64,000 nt of DNA from Hyphomicrobiales bacterium (GTDB lineage: Bacteria > Pseudomonadota > Alphaproteobacteria > Rhizobiales > Beijerinckiaceae), in the NCBI GenBank assembly GCA_900473415.1, contig UCLR01000032.1:198990-262989 (forward strand), written 5' to 3'. Within the stretch, counting starts at the first letter, position 1; the number at the start of each line of letters is the position of its first letter. The notes beneath the pieces were generated by a model. That model worked only from the letters and a program-made list of their open reading frames with translations, ran no database searches and was not told the DNA's origin. Positions 1 through 8,223 of the stretch are shown piece after piece. The translations under genes were made by a program, and so were the position numbers.

Positions 1-1510
1 TAGTGTAGCCGAAGGCCTGCTGGCGATCGAGCAGCGGTACGTCGGTGCGCGAGGCGCGCGCCTCGACCGGCGGCAGGTCCTCGAGCACGATCTGGGTGCG
101 CTTCAGCCAGTCCTTGTAGGGGTTGGCGAGGCAGAGCTCGGTCTTGATCTCGTCGTCGCCGATGATACGGCCCTGCTCCAGGTCGATCAGCAGCATCTTG
201 CCGGGCTGGAGGCGCCACTTCTCGACGATCTTCTCCTCCGGGATCGGCAGCACACCGAATTCGGAAGCGAGGACCACGAGCCCGTCATCGGTCACGAGAT
301 AGCGCGCGGGACGCAGGCCGTTGCGGTCCAGCGTCGCGCCGATCTGGCGCCCGTCGGTGAACGCGATCGCCGCCGGCCCGTCCCAGGGCTCCATCAGCGC
401 GGCGTGATACTCGTAGAAGGCGCGCCGCTCCTCGTTCATCAGCGGGTTGCCGTTCCACGCCTCCGGCACGAGCATCATCATGGCGTGGGCCAGCGAGTAG
501 CCACCCTGCACCAGGAATTCGAGTGCGTTGTCGAAGCAGGCGGTGTCGGACTGCCCCTCATAGGAGATCGGCCAGAGCTTCGAGATATCGGAGCCGAAGA
601 GCTCGGAGTCGACGCTCGCCTGCCGCGCCGCCATCCAGTTGACGTTGCCACGCAGCGTGTTGATCTCGCCGTTATGCGCCACCATCCGGTAGGGATGGGC
701 GAGCCGCCAGGACGGGAAGGTGTTGGTGGCGAAGCGCTGGTGGACAAGCGCGATCGCGCTCTCGAAGCGCTCGTCCTGCAGATCCTTGAAGTAGGAGCCG
801 AGCTGGTTCACCAGCACCATGCCCTTGTAGACGACGGTGCGGCAGGACATCGAGACGGGGTAATACTCCGCCGTCTTGCGCTCCTGATGCTTGTAGACCT
901 TGTTCGAGACCGACTTGCGCAGGACATAGACCTGCCGCTCGAACTCGTCCTCGTCGGTAATGTCGTCGGGGCGGCCGACAAAGAGCTGGCGATGCGCCGG
1001 CTCGGTCTCCAGCACGGCCTTGCCGAGGTCGCTGTTGTCGACCGGCACGTCGCGCCAGCCGAGGAAGATGAGCCCTTCCTCCTCGACGGTCTGGGCAATG
1101 ATCTCCTCGCAGAGAGCCCGCACCGCCGGATCGCGCGGCATGAAGAACTGGCCGATGGCATAGAAACCGGGCTCAGGCAGGTCGATGCCGAGCTTGGCCG
1201 TCTGGTCCTTGAAGAAGCGGTGCGGGATCTGCACGAGGATGCCGCAGCCGTCGCCCAGCTTCGGATCGGCGCCGACCGCGCCGCGATGATCGAGATTGTG
1301 CAGGATCTGCAGACCCTGCTGGACGATGGCGTGGCTCTTGCGGTTCTTCATGTCGGCGATGAAGCCGACGCCGCAGGAATCCTTCTCGTTCGCCGGGTTG
1401 TAGAGTCCCTGACGGACCGGCAGAGCCGGATCGCGCACCGTCGGGAAACGCTCGAAGCTCGGAGAATGCTCGAAGCCCTTGGCGTCGCTCGCCTTGCTGG
1501 TCGCGCTCAT
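1..1510 (-). CDS. gltB: Glutamate synthase (NADPH) large subunit, N-terminal part (truncated by window edge)
   Basis: Converts 2-oxoglutarate and glutamine to two glutamates in cytoplasmic ammonia assimilation. About 503 residues are visible; the synthase and GXGXG regions lie outside the window. The visible part is the class II glutamine amidotransferase domain: after a propeptide-like N-terminus comes KDSCGVGF, whose Cys46 would become the N-terminal nucleophile, followed by HNLDHRGAVGADP and VHQRFATNTFP, all typical of GltB. The ATG at 1510 is the first start just before the conserved region and has a GGGG stretch about 8 nt upstream; the same frame stays open further upstream but encodes unconserved basic sequence. 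It diverges from the threonine aldolase gene. Family assignment is secure; the exact start is likely. Confidence 0.95.
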   Translation of the reverse strand, partial: MSATSKASDAKGFEHSPSFERFPTVRDPALPVRQGLYNPANEKDSCGVGFIADMKNRKSHAIVQQGLQILHNLDHRGAVGADPKLGDGCGILVQIPHRFFKDQTAKLGIDLPEPGFYAIGQFFMPRDPAVRALCEEIIAQTVEEEGLIFLGWRDVPVDNSDLGKAVLETEPAHRQLFVGRPDDITDEDEFERQVYVLRKSVSNKVYKHQERKTAEYYPVSMSCRTVVYKGMVLVNQLGSYFKDLQDERFESAIALVHQRFATNTFPSWRLAHPYRMVAHNGEINTLRGNVNWMAARQASVDSELFGSDISKLWPISYEGQSDTACFDNALEFLVQGGYSLAHAMMMLVPEAWNGNPLMNEERRAFYEYHAALMEPWDGPAAIAFTDGRQIGATLDRNGLRPARYLVTDDGLVVLASEFGVLPIPEEKIVEKWRLQPGKMLLIDLEQGRIIGDDEIKTELCLANPYKDWLKRTQIVLEDLPPVEARASRTDVPLLDRQQAFGYT

Positions 1511-1759
1511 CGTCAAACCCCGCTTGCCGGAACCTGCCGGCACGACGCCGGCGGGCAGACCCACACCATTCTTCAGCCGGATGGCCGAAGCCCGCTTCCG
1601 CTTCGTACCGGCCCCGCGCCGGCTTCGAGAGGCCGGCAGCAAGGATCGGGCCGAGGCGGATCGGCCGTTCTTCGTCGGAGGCTTGCCTGCGCTTTGTTTC
1701 CACCGCGCCCGCGTCCTCCGCAGGCGCTTCGGGCTCGCTATCGCCCGGCCGCGCCTGTC

Positions 1760-1828
1760 TCAGGCCGTCGTTTTACGGACGGCGCGCGTGCGATTGGCTT
1801 TGGCAGTCGTAGCCTGGCCCTTCGTCAT
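1760..1828 (-). CDS. Possible 22-residue basic leader peptide upstream of gltB
   Basis: A short frame, beginning MTKGQATTAK and ending in KTTA, starts at an ATG preceded by a strong Shine-Dalgarno match (GGAGG, 5 nt from the ATG). It ends 249 nt before the gltB start and lies in the same frame as gltB, separated from it by a TGA. It carries several Lys/Arg residues and no recognisable domain. It could be a translated leader, a small basic protein, or chance. The good ribosome binding site is the only support. Confidence 0.3.
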   Translation of the reverse strand: MTKGQATTAKANRTRAVRKTTA

Positions 1829-1896
1829 GTTCGCCTCCGTTGCGACGGCGCGTCCGTGAGCCTTACGACGGCTTCCGGGCGACGCGATGAAAAATG

Positions 1897-1913
1897 GGAC
1901 AGCAACACTGTCC
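1897..1913. promoter_or_regulatory. Perfect inverted repeat GGACAG-N5-CTGTCC between gltB and the threonine aldolase gene
   Basis: Six-base arms flank a 5-nt loop inside the AT-richer part of the 635-nt divergent intergenic region 1511-2145. On the minus strand the arms are followed by CATTTTTC, so it could act as a weak hairpin or terminator as well as an operator. Apart from this repeat and the short leader frame, nothing else recognisable lies in the interval. Confidence 0.3.
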
Positions 1914-2145
1914 TATTTCCACGAATTTGCCAGAATTCCAATCTGGGCACAAGCAGCGATTTTGCGCGAATGCGAAATTTTATTGCATAATGGAGTCGCC
2001 ACCCGACATTTCCGGCATGAAAGCCCAACGCCGGCAGCATGCTTCTTGTTCAGCGCCGCCAGCGAAGGCAGACCGGCGCAGCGCGCATTCCACCCTCCCA
2101 TATCCGCCGCTTGGCAGGGGCTCGCCGCTCGCCTACCCCTGCGGC

Positions 2146-3201
2146 ATGGATTTCTTCAGCGACAACTCGGTCGGCGCCAGCCCCCGCGTCATGGCCGCCA
2201 TCGCCGCCGCCAATGACGGCTCTCTCTCCTCCTATGGCAAGGACGACTGGACGCAACGCGTGGAAGAGCGCTTCGCGGCCCTCTTCGAGCATGAGGTCTC
2301 GGTCTTCCTCGTCCTGACCGGAACGGCTGCAAACGCGCTCGCCCTCGCCAGCATCACCCGGCCCTGGGGCGCGATCCTCGCTCATCAGGAGGCCCATGTC
2401 TGCGAGGATGAATGCGGCGCGCCGGAATTCTTCAGCGATGGCGCCAAGCTGGTCGATCTGCCGGGCGTCGGCGCCAAGCTGACGCCGGGGACCGTGACCG
2501 AAGCACTGACCCATCTGCGGGCCGGCGACTTCCATCAGGTCCAGGCGCAGGCGCTGACGATCACGCAGGCGACGGAATGCGGCACGGTCTATGCCCCGGC
2601 CGAGATCGCCGCGCTGAAGCAGGCGGCCACGCCGCGCGGCCTCAAGCTCCACATGGACGGCGCCCGCTTCGCCAATGCGCTGGTCACGCTTGGCTGCACC
2701 CCGGCGGAGATGACCTGGAAGGCCGGCGTCGATGTGCTCTCCTTTGGCGGCACCAAGAACGGCGCGCTCGCAGCCGAAGCTGTGATCTTCTTCGACCCGG
2801 CCCATGCCGAGGAGATGAAGTGGCGCCGCAAGCGCGCCGGCCAGACCCTGTCCAAGGGCCGCCTGCTCGGCGCCCAGTTCGAGGGGCTGCTCGCCGACGA
2901 CCACTGGCTCGACCTCGCCCGCCACGCCAATACCCAGGCGAAGCGGCTGGCCGATGCGGTGGCGAAGGGTTCGCAGGCGCGTCTTGCGTGGCCGTGCCAG
3001 GCGAATGAGGTCTTCCTCGTGCTGCCGCCGGCCACGCAGCAGCGCCTGAAGGCGGCCGGCATCGGATACTATGACTGGTCGCCCCGCTCGCTGCCGACGG
3101 AAGCCCCGCTCAAGGATGGCGAGATACTGGGCCGTTTCGTCATGTCCTTTGCGACGAAGCCTGAGGATGTCGAGCGGGCAATCGCCACGATCGCGGGCTG
3201 A
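2146..3201 (+). CDS. ltaE: Low-specificity L-threonine aldolase (PLP-dependent)
   Basis: Cleaves L-threonine or L-allo-threonine to glycine and acetaldehyde (beta-eliminating lyase family, fold type I PLP enzymes). The 351-residue length fits the family. Seen in sequence: the N-terminal MDFFSDN and GASPRVM, TGTAANALAL for phosphate binding, HMDGARFANA with the PLP-pyridine Asp, and SFGGTKNGALAAEA containing the Schiff-base Lys204. The frame is open about 84 codons further upstream, but the family begins at FFSDN, so the ATG at 2146 is chosen. It diverges from gltB. Two successive downstream genes are on the same strand, with a 78-nt gap to the next. Confidence 0.93.
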   Translation: MDFFSDNSVGASPRVMAAIAAANDGSLSSYGKDDWTQRVEERFAALFEHEVSVFLVLTGTAANALALASITRPWGAILAHQEAHVCEDECGAPEFFSDGAKLVDLPGVGAKLTPGTVTEALTHLRAGDFHQVQAQALTITQATECGTVYAPAEIAALKQAATPRGLKLHMDGARFANALVTLGCTPAEMTWKAGVDVLSFGGTKNGALAAEAVIFFDPAHAEEMKWRRKRAGQTLSKGRLLGAQFEGLLADDHWLDLARHANTQAKRLADAVAKGSQARLAWPCQANEVFLVLPPATQQRLKAAGIGYYDWSPRSLPTEAPLKDGEILGRFVMSFATKPEDVERAIATIAG

Positions 3202-3279
3202 ACCGACCGTTTTTGCCCCGATTGCTGCCGTATTCCTGATGAGACTGCGCGCAACCAGTCAGTTTCGAGGAAGAATGGC

Positions 3280-4089
3280 ATGATGCATCATGCGACCCCA
3301 GGCAGGCGCATCGCTCTGATGGGCTTACTCGTCGCCGGCGCGCTTGCGGGCACGGCGGGCAGCGCCAACGCCCAGTATTACAGCTACTACGACGAGGGCG
3401 ATCCCTTCCCGCCCTATCGCGAGTTTCGCCAGCGCGACTACGGCTACCGCTACGCACCGCCACCGCCCTCCGTGAGGGTTGCGCCCAACGACGCAGGCCG
3501 CCATTTCGCCGCCCGCAATTACGGCCTCGCGCGGGTGGACCGCTCCGTCGACCGTGGCAATCTCCGGATCATCGACGGCGTAACGGCCGATGGACGGCAT
3601 CTGCGCATCGTCCTCGACGCCTGGAGCGGCGATCTGCTCCGGCGCATCACGCTACCGAGCCAGCCCGCGCCACGCGTTGCCCGCGTCGATCCGCGCGAGG
3701 AGCATGCCGCGCCGCGCCCGCATCTCGTACCGCAGCCCCCGGAGCGACCGGCCGAGTTGAAGGCACCCGCCGAACCGGCGCCTCCGGTCGAAGCCACCGC
3801 TCCAGCGACGACGTCCCCGCCGCCGGCAGCCATGCCACCCGAGCCCTCCCCCGGACCGACCGATCCGCAGAGCGGGGCCGACAAACCGAAGCTGGTGAAT
3901 CCGGACGATGTCCGCGGCATCGAGGAAGGCGAGCGTAAACCGCCGATCGCAGCCGCACAGCCTGACGTCCCGGCACCGGCCGCCCAGCCCATCGCCCCGC
4001 CGACCTCGCTGGACGCCGCTCCGCCGACAGCGCCGACGCCGACGCCTTCTTCCGAGGCCGAGATCGCGCCGGTCGCGCCACTGGAATAG
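3280..4089 (+). CDS. Secreted proline-rich hypothetical protein
   Basis: 269 residues. A signal peptide (basic start, hydrophobic LMGLLVAGALAGTAG, AxA-type cleavage after SANA) implies export to the periplasm. The mature N-terminus is Tyr-rich (QYYSYYDEG, YGYRYAPPPP); a central segment (about 85-125: ARVDRS, RIIDGVTADGRHLRIVLDAWSGDLLRRI) could form a small PepSY-like beta fold; the C-terminal half is low-complexity Pro/Ala, probably an extended linker spanning the periplasm or wall. I do not recognise a named family and no enzymatic motif is visible. It lies between ltaE and a palindromic repeat and is probably its own transcription unit. Confidence 0.75.
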   Translation: MMHHATPGRRIALMGLLVAGALAGTAGSANAQYYSYYDEGDPFPPYREFRQRDYGYRYAPPPPSVRVAPNDAGRHFAARNYGLARVDRSVDRGNLRIIDGVTADGRHLRIVLDAWSGDLLRRITLPSQPAPRVARVDPREEHAAPRPHLVPQPPERPAELKAPAEPAPPVEATAPATTSPPPAAMPPEPSPGPTDPQSGADKPKLVNPDDVRGIEEGERKPPIAAAQPDVPAPAAQPIAPPTSLDAAPPTAPTPTPSSEAEIAPVAPLE

Positions 4090-4111
4090 TCTGAGTCCGA
4101 ACGGAACACAC

Positions 4112-4208
4112 CGTCATCCCGGGCTTGACCCGGGATCCGTGCCAGAGCGCTTCGGATCAAGGTTCAGGCGTGGATCCCGGCTCTCCGCTTCGCTCCGGCC
4201 GGGATGAC
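4112..4208. repeat. REP-like palindromic element, copy 1
   Basis: About 97 bp beginning CGTCATCCCGGGCTTGACCC and ending in an inverted match CCGGGATGAC, with an inner hairpin ending (GGATCC on both sides). A second copy lies in inverse orientation at 12826-12921; both share the termini, the 'ggcttgaccc' block and an internal CCAGAGCG. Such intergenic palindromes are dispersed in many Hyphomicrobiales genomes. It follows the 3' end of the secreted-protein gene. Confidence 0.7.
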
Positions 4209-4247
4209 TGCGCCTTCCGAAAAAGTGTCACGAGGCTTCGCCGTAAC

Positions 4248-4275
4248 AAAAAAGGGCTCCCGTTTCCGGGAGCCC
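4248..4275 (-). terminator. Rho-independent terminator of hsp20
   Basis: Nine-base perfect stem GGGCTCCCG / CGGGAGCCC with a 4-nt loop, followed on the minus strand by six T residues. It lies about 30 nt after the hsp20 stop codon. Confidence 0.85.
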
Positions 4276-4304
4276 TTGTCGTCTCCGGCGTTCAGCCGGG
4301 CGGA

Positions 4305-4766
4305 TTACGCGGCGACCTTGGCCTCGAGGACCTTGGCCGAGCCGCCGCCGATCGGAATCTGGCGCGGCTTCTTGGCCTCGGGAATCTCGCGTACGAGATC
4401 GATATGGAGCAGGCCGTTCTCGAGGCTCGCGCCCGTCACCTGCACATAGTCGGCCAGCTGGAAGCGACGCTCGAAAGCGCGCGCGGCGATGCCCTGATGC
4501 AGGACTTCGCGCTTCTCGCCATTGTCGCCGAGCTGCTTCTCGCCCTTGACGGTGAGCGTGTTCTCTTTCGCCTCGATGGCGAGATCGCCCTCACCGAAAC
4601 CGGCAACCGCAATGGTGATGCGGTAGGCGTTCTCGGCGGTCCGCTCGATATTGTAGGGCGGATAGCTCGGCGCGGAATCGTTGCTCGTCGCCTGGTCGAG
4701 AATCGAGAACAGGCGGTCGAAGCCGACGGTCGAGCGATAGAGCGGGGAAAGGTCGAAATGACGCAT
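4305..4766 (-). CDS. Hsp20/alpha-crystallin family small heat shock protein
   Basis: 153-residue holdase chaperone that would bind unfolding proteins in the cytoplasm as an oligomer. It starts [18 protein letters not shown], as in rhizobial IbpA/HspH class A proteins, followed by PPYNIE, the alpha-crystallin domain (about 35-130) with ITIAVAGF, the conserved A-x-x-x-n-G-L-L motif as [12 protein letters not shown], and the C-terminal RQIPIG (IXI-type anchor). The ATG at 4766 has GGAGGA just upstream, embedded in a ROSE-like hairpin. A heat-shock-type promoter and a terminator bracket it, so it is monocistronic. Confidence 0.93.
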   Translation of the reverse strand: MRHFDLSPLYRSTVGFDRLFSILDQATSNDSAPSYPPYNIERTAENAYRITIAVAGFGEGDLAIEAKENTLTVKGEKQLGDNGEKREVLHQGIAARAFERRFQLADYVQVTGASLENGLLHIDLVREIPEAKKPRQIPIGGGSAKVLEAKVAA

Positions 4767-4860
4767 GATTTGTCCTCCGAGGAAGCGACACTGTCATCAG
4801 CCCGCCTCGCCTGAGCGCGGGCCTGGTTTCGGTTCGCGCAGCCGGTTCCGGCCTGCGCAG
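4767..4860 (-). promoter_or_regulatory. ROSE-like RNA thermometer in the hsp20 5' leader
   Basis: The leader between the predicted transcription start (about 4860) and the hsp20 ATG is roughly 94 nt, the usual ROSE length. Its last hairpin (4771-4790) reads UGUCGCU-UCCUCGG-AGGACA: the GGAGGA ribosome site pairs with UGUC-G-CU, leaving one bulged G. A G opposite the Shine-Dalgarno is the hallmark of ROSE elements, known from rhizobial hsp20 leaders. The upstream stems were not folded here. The assignment combines sequence and established knowledge. Confidence 0.6.
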
Positions 4861-4865
4861 AAATG

Positions 4866-4894
4866 ATCTGGGAAGGGCTTTCCGGCTTTTCAAG
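4866..4894 (-). promoter_or_regulatory. Candidate RpoH (sigma-32) promoter for hsp20
   Basis: On the minus strand CTTGAA (4889-4894) is followed after 16 nt by CCCAGAT (4866-4872), resembling the heat-shock consensus. Position relative to the leader and gene fits. Not verified by any start-site data. Confidence 0.4.
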
Positions 4895-4977
4895 AGCCCT
4901 CCGCCCCGGGCATAAAAGGCGCGCAATCCTTCGGCGGCACCGGGTTTGGACCTTCAAGCCGCGATGCGGAGTCCGTC

Positions 4978-6033
4978 TTGTCAGAAGCCGCCCTCTTCCA
5001 CGACCCGAATTACCCCGTCCCCGGCCACGGCAAGGTCTGGTTCGCCGAGACGCGCGACCGGGCTCGCCTGCGCTTCGCCCGCTGGCGCCCGACGGTCAGG
5101 CCGGCGCGCGGCACCATCGTGCTGGCGGAGGGGCGGGCCGAATTCATCGAGCGCTACAGCGAGACCATCGCGGAGCTGCGCCGCCGCGGTTTCCATGTGC
5201 TCACCTTCGACTGGCGCGGCCAGGGCGGCTCGCAACGCTTCGTCCGGCGCGAGCGCAAGGGCCATGTCGGGCGCTTGAGCCATTACGAAGCCGACCTGGC
5301 GCTCGTCATGGCCGAGATGCAGGCGAAGTTCCCGCCGCCCTATTTCATGCTGGCCCATTCGATGGGCGCGGCGATCTGCCTCGACGCCGCCCGCCACGGC
5401 GCGCTACCCATCTCTCGCCTCGTCGCGATCGCGCCGATGCTGGAGCTTACCATCATCGAGCGGCCGCAGGCCGCGAGCCGGCTGGCGAGCACGCTTTACT
5501 GGCTCGGCCTCGGGCGCCTGTTCGTGCCCGGCGGCGGTGATACCGCCATCGCAACCAAGCCCTTCGAGGGCAACAGGCTGACCAGCGACCCCGTCCGCTA
5601 TGCCCGCAACAGCGCGCTCTCAGCGGCCGCCCGCAATCTCAGCATTGGCGATCCGACCATCGGCTGGGTCAGGAACGCCTTCAAGCTGATGCGGCGGCTC
5701 GGCGCCCCTTCTGCCGCGCTGGAGGTCAAGGTGCCGACCCTGATCATCGCGGCGGGGCGCGATCCGGTCGTCTCAACGCCAGCCATCGAACGCTTCGCCG
5801 CGCGGCTCAAGACCGGCTCGGCCCTGGTGTTGCCGACGGCGCGCCACGAGATCCTCATGGAGAACGATGCCATCCGAGCCCAGTTCTGGGCGGCCTTCGA
5901 CGCCTTCATCCCCGGCGAGGACCAATCCTCGGCCAGCTCAACCAGCGAGCAAGCCGAGGGCGGCCTCATGCAGCGCCTTGCTGCCGGCCGCGACGATCCG
6001 GCCGCCGCCGGCGGCGCTGCCGCCATCCCATGA
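4978..6033 (+). CDS. Alpha/beta hydrolase, lysophospholipase/monoacylglycerol lipase type (PldB-like)
   Basis: 351 residues. Serine hydrolase expected to act on lysophospholipids or monoacylglycerols. Features: GTIVLAEGRAEFIERY and FDWRGQGGSQR, then the nucleophile elbow LAHSMGAA, then DPVVS and ARHEIL carrying the candidate Asp and His of the triad. No signal peptide. The TTG at 4978 is chosen because GGAG lies 8 nt upstream and no in-frame ATG precedes the conserved part. The last 32 codons lie antisense to the end of hisN and are low-complexity (Ser/Ala/Gly), so the native tail may be a by-product of that overlap. Confidence 0.85.
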   Translation: MSEAALFHDPNYPVPGHGKVWFAETRDRARLRFARWRPTVRPARGTIVLAEGRAEFIERYSETIAELRRRGFHVLTFDWRGQGGSQRFVRRERKGHVGRLSHYEADLALVMAEMQAKFPPPYFMLAHSMGAAICLDAARHGALPISRLVAIAPMLELTIIERPQAASRLASTLYWLGLGRLFVPGGGDTAIATKPFEGNRLTSDPVRYARNSALSAAARNLSIGDPTIGWVRNAFKLMRRLGAPSAALEVKVPTLIIAAGRDPVVSTPAIERFAARLKTGSALVLPTARHEILMENDAIRAQFWAAFDAFIPGEDQSSASSTSEQAEGGLMQRLAAGRDDPAAAGGAAAIP

Positions 6034-6720
6034 GGTGACGACGCCGCCCGCGCCCTCGATGATCGGGATCAGGGCAACGATGTCGTAGGGCTTCAGCCCC
6101 GACTCGATCACGAGATCGACATGGCCGGCGGCGAGCATGCAGTAGGCATAGCAGTCGCAGCCATAGCGCGAGAGCCGGACCTGGCTTTCGACCCGGGCGA
6201 AGGCCGCTGCCTCCTCCCCCGTGAACAGGGCCGGCGAGGTCGTCATCAGTGTTGCCGCGGCGATATCCGTCCCGGACCTCGTACGCAGCTTGCGCGGCCC
6301 GCCCGGCCCCTCATAGCGCGCCTGCCGCCCGTCGCCGGAGTAGCGCTCGCCCGAGAAGGGCTGGTGCATCATGCCGTAGACCGGCACGCCCTGGCGCGTC
6401 AGCCCGATCAGCGTGCCCCAGACCGGTATCCCCGAGATGAAGGCGCGCGTTCCGTCGATCGGATCCAGCACCCAGACATATTCAGCCTCGGTGTTCTCGC
6501 TGCCGAACTCCTCGCCGAGCACGCCATGGGCCGGGAAGTTCCGCTTGATGAGATGGCGCATCACCGATTCGCCGGCGCGATCGGCCTCGGTCACCGGATC
6601 GAATACCCCGCCGCCGGACTTGTCCTCGGTGACGTGATGCGCGCGGAAAAAGGGCAGGATCGCCTGCCCCGACTGCGAGGCCAGCTCCGCGACGAAAGCG
6701 CCGAAATCGACTGCGCCCAT
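5938..6720 (-). CDS. hisN: Histidinol-phosphatase, inositol monophosphatase family (HisN type)
   Basis: 260 residues. Mg-dependent phosphatase that dephosphorylates L-histidinol phosphate in histidine synthesis. Motifs of the inositol monophosphatase superfamily: FDPVTEADR, GEEFGSE with the metal-binding Glu, WVLDPIDGTRAF with the DPIDGT core, and KPYDIVALIPIIEGAGG near the C-terminus (a variant of the WDxAA motif). In alphaproteobacteria HisN replaces the HAD-type histidinol phosphatase. The ATG at 6720 is preceded by AGAGG. It converges with the lysophospholipase gene with a 96-bp tail overlap. A SuhB-type phosphatase is the alternative, but the sequence fits HisN better. Confidence 0.85.
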   Translation of the reverse strand: MGAVDFGAFVAELASQSGQAILPFFRAHHVTEDKSGGGVFDPVTEADRAGESVMRHLIKRNFPAHGVLGEEFGSENTEAEYVWVLDPIDGTRAFISGIPVWGTLIGLTRQGVPVYGMMHQPFSGERYSGDGRQARYEGPGGPRKLRTRSGTDIAAATLMTTSPALFTGEEAAAFARVESQVRLSRYGCDCYAYCMLAAGHVDLVIESGLKPYDIVALIPIIEGAGGVVTSWDGGSAAGGGRIVAAGSKALHEAALGLLAG

Positions 6721-6883
6721 GAACCTCTCTCCATTTTGCTGCTACGCAGCATAAACGCCGTCAGACCGGGAACTTCGAAGCACTCGCACGGTACGGAAAC
6801 TTTGAGAATTCTCGGAAAAGTTGATCCAAACGCGAACTTTCATGCACGCAACGCATGACACCCCCGATTTTCGGCGAAATCGC

Positions 6884-6912
6884 TTGCGTTTTGCAGCGCA
6901 CCCTCATATTGT
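6884..6912 (+). promoter_or_regulatory. Candidate sigma-70 promoter of the sRNA
   Basis: TTGCGT and TATTGT are separated by 17 nt, ending 7 nt before the proposed start of the small RNA in the 373-nt gap between hisN and the N-formylglutamate amidohydrolase gene. Confidence 0.4.
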
Positions 6913-6918
6913 GCATTG

Positions 6919-7008
6919 CGAAGGCGAGATGATCTCAAACCTTCGTTGCCCTCCTTGGGCGTTTCCTCCCTAGACTTGGGCCGCCGGTCTTCCGTGCGGC
7001 CCTTTTTT
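6919..7008 (+). ncRNA. Candidate trans-acting small RNA with anti-Shine-Dalgarno motifs
   Basis: A promoter-like pair at 6884-6912 and a strong terminator (GGGCCGC 6978-6984 / GCGGCCC 6996-7002 followed by six T) define a roughly 90-nt transcript between genes read in the opposite direction. Its unpaired middle contains CCCTCCTT and TTTCCTCCCT, C/U-rich motifs that can pair with ribosome binding sites, as in alphaproteobacterial alpha-r sRNAs. No good coding frame lies within it. Assignment to a specific sRNA family was not possible without a covariance model. Confidence 0.5.
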
Positions 7009-7093
7009 CTTGTCCGCGCGGCATGGCTGGGGCGCTCACCGAACGCTTCGATACCGGCAGATCCCCGCCCCTCGCAGGCCCGCTGACTGCGCG

Positions 7094-8014
7094 CTATTCG
7101 GCAGCCTCGCGCCATTCGTCAAGCCATCCGCTCCAGCGCGCGAAGCATTCCGCCATGGCGCTGGCGATCGCCTTCTCGATGGCGGCGAATCCGGCATGAG
7201 GCTCGAGCGTCGTCTCGCTCATGTAGAGCGCACGGTTCACCTCGATCTGCAGCGCATGCACCCCGGCGGCCGGCGCGCCGTAATGCTCGGTGATGAAGCC
7301 CCCGGCATAGGGCCGATTGCGGGTGACGCTGAACCCCAACCGCGTGAAGGCCTGTTCGGCGATGTCGCTGATGTAGCCCGCTGCGCTGGTGCCGAAGCGG
7401 TCTCCCAGGATGATGTCGGACTTCGCCAGCCCGTCCCTGTCGAGCCCGGCCGAGGGCATGGAATGGGCATCGACAAGGATGCAGGTGCCGAAGCTCGCAT
7501 GGGTGCGCTGGACGAGGCCGCGCAAGCCGGCATGGTAGGGCCGGTAGAGGTCGTCGATCCGGGCAAGCCCTTCCCGGATCGGGATGCGCCCGAAATAGAT
7601 CTCCTGCGCGTCGCCGACGATTCGCGGAATGGTGCCGAGCCCGCCGGCCACCCGCATCGAGCGCGTATTGGCGAAGGGCGGCAACCGGCCCTCGAACATG
7701 CGCGGATCGAGCTCATAGGGCTCGCGATTGACGTCGAGATAGGCTCGCGGGAACTCCGCCACGAGCAGCGGGGCCCCCAATGCAACGGACTGCGCGAAGA
7801 GCCGGTCGACGAAGGCGTCCTCCGAGCGCCTGAGGCTGCGCAGCGGCAGCCGCGCGCCTTCGACGAAGCCGCGGGGATAACGCCGGCCGGCATGGGGCAC
7901 GTCCACCACGACCGGCACGACCTGCAGCGCCGGCTGGTAGAGGCTGTATGGCCGCTCAATCTCGGCGACGACATCGTCGGGTTCGGGCGGGAACGGGGCT
8001 GAGGAGAAGCTCAT
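7094..8014 (-). CDS. N-formylglutamate amidohydrolase family protein (HutG-like)
   Basis: 306 residues. Zn-dependent hydrolase family that releases formate and glutamate in histidine degradation, although many members are unassigned amidohydrolases. Characteristic stretches: VVVDVPHAGRRYP with a metal-ligand His, the conserved EDAFVD, AYLDVNREPYELDP, ILVDAHSMPS, and ALQIEVNRALYM. The ATG at 8014 follows AGGAGA almost directly; a TTG at 8035 (seven residues longer) is the alternative start. No hut genes adjoin it, so the substrate is open. Confidence 0.85.
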   Translation of the reverse strand: MSFSSAPFPPEPDDVVAEIERPYSLYQPALQVVPVVVDVPHAGRRYPRGFVEGARLPLRSLRRSEDAFVDRLFAQSVALGAPLLVAEFPRAYLDVNREPYELDPRMFEGRLPPFANTRSMRVAGGLGTIPRIVGDAQEIYFGRIPIREGLARIDDLYRPYHAGLRGLVQRTHASFGTCILVDAHSMPSAGLDRDGLAKSDIILGDRFGTSAAGYISDIAEQAFTRLGFSVTRNRPYAGGFITEHYGAPAAGVHALQIEVNRALYMSETTLEPHAGFAAIEKAIASAMAECFARWSGWLDEWREAAE

Positions 8015-8223
8015 TCTCCTGAGAGAAGCACACAAACCCGGCCTGTTGAAGCGGCCTCGCGGAAGCCCGGCGATGCGCCATGTGATTCACGCGTTGTTTA
8101 CGACGATGCTGCCTTATAGAAGCGCATGGTTCCAACTGCGCGGGCGGGTCTTTACTCAGCCGTTCCAGGCGCCGGCGCCAGTCGCAACGAAATCGAAGTC
8201 TCAGGACGGGACAGATCAGGCCG

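Noticed and set aside
404..1990. Long plus-strand open frame over gltB
   Set aside because: Antisense shadow of gltB; gltB motifs are intact on the minus strand.
7094..8014. Histidine utilisation hutG operon
   Set aside because: No other hut gene is nearby; only the single family member is present.
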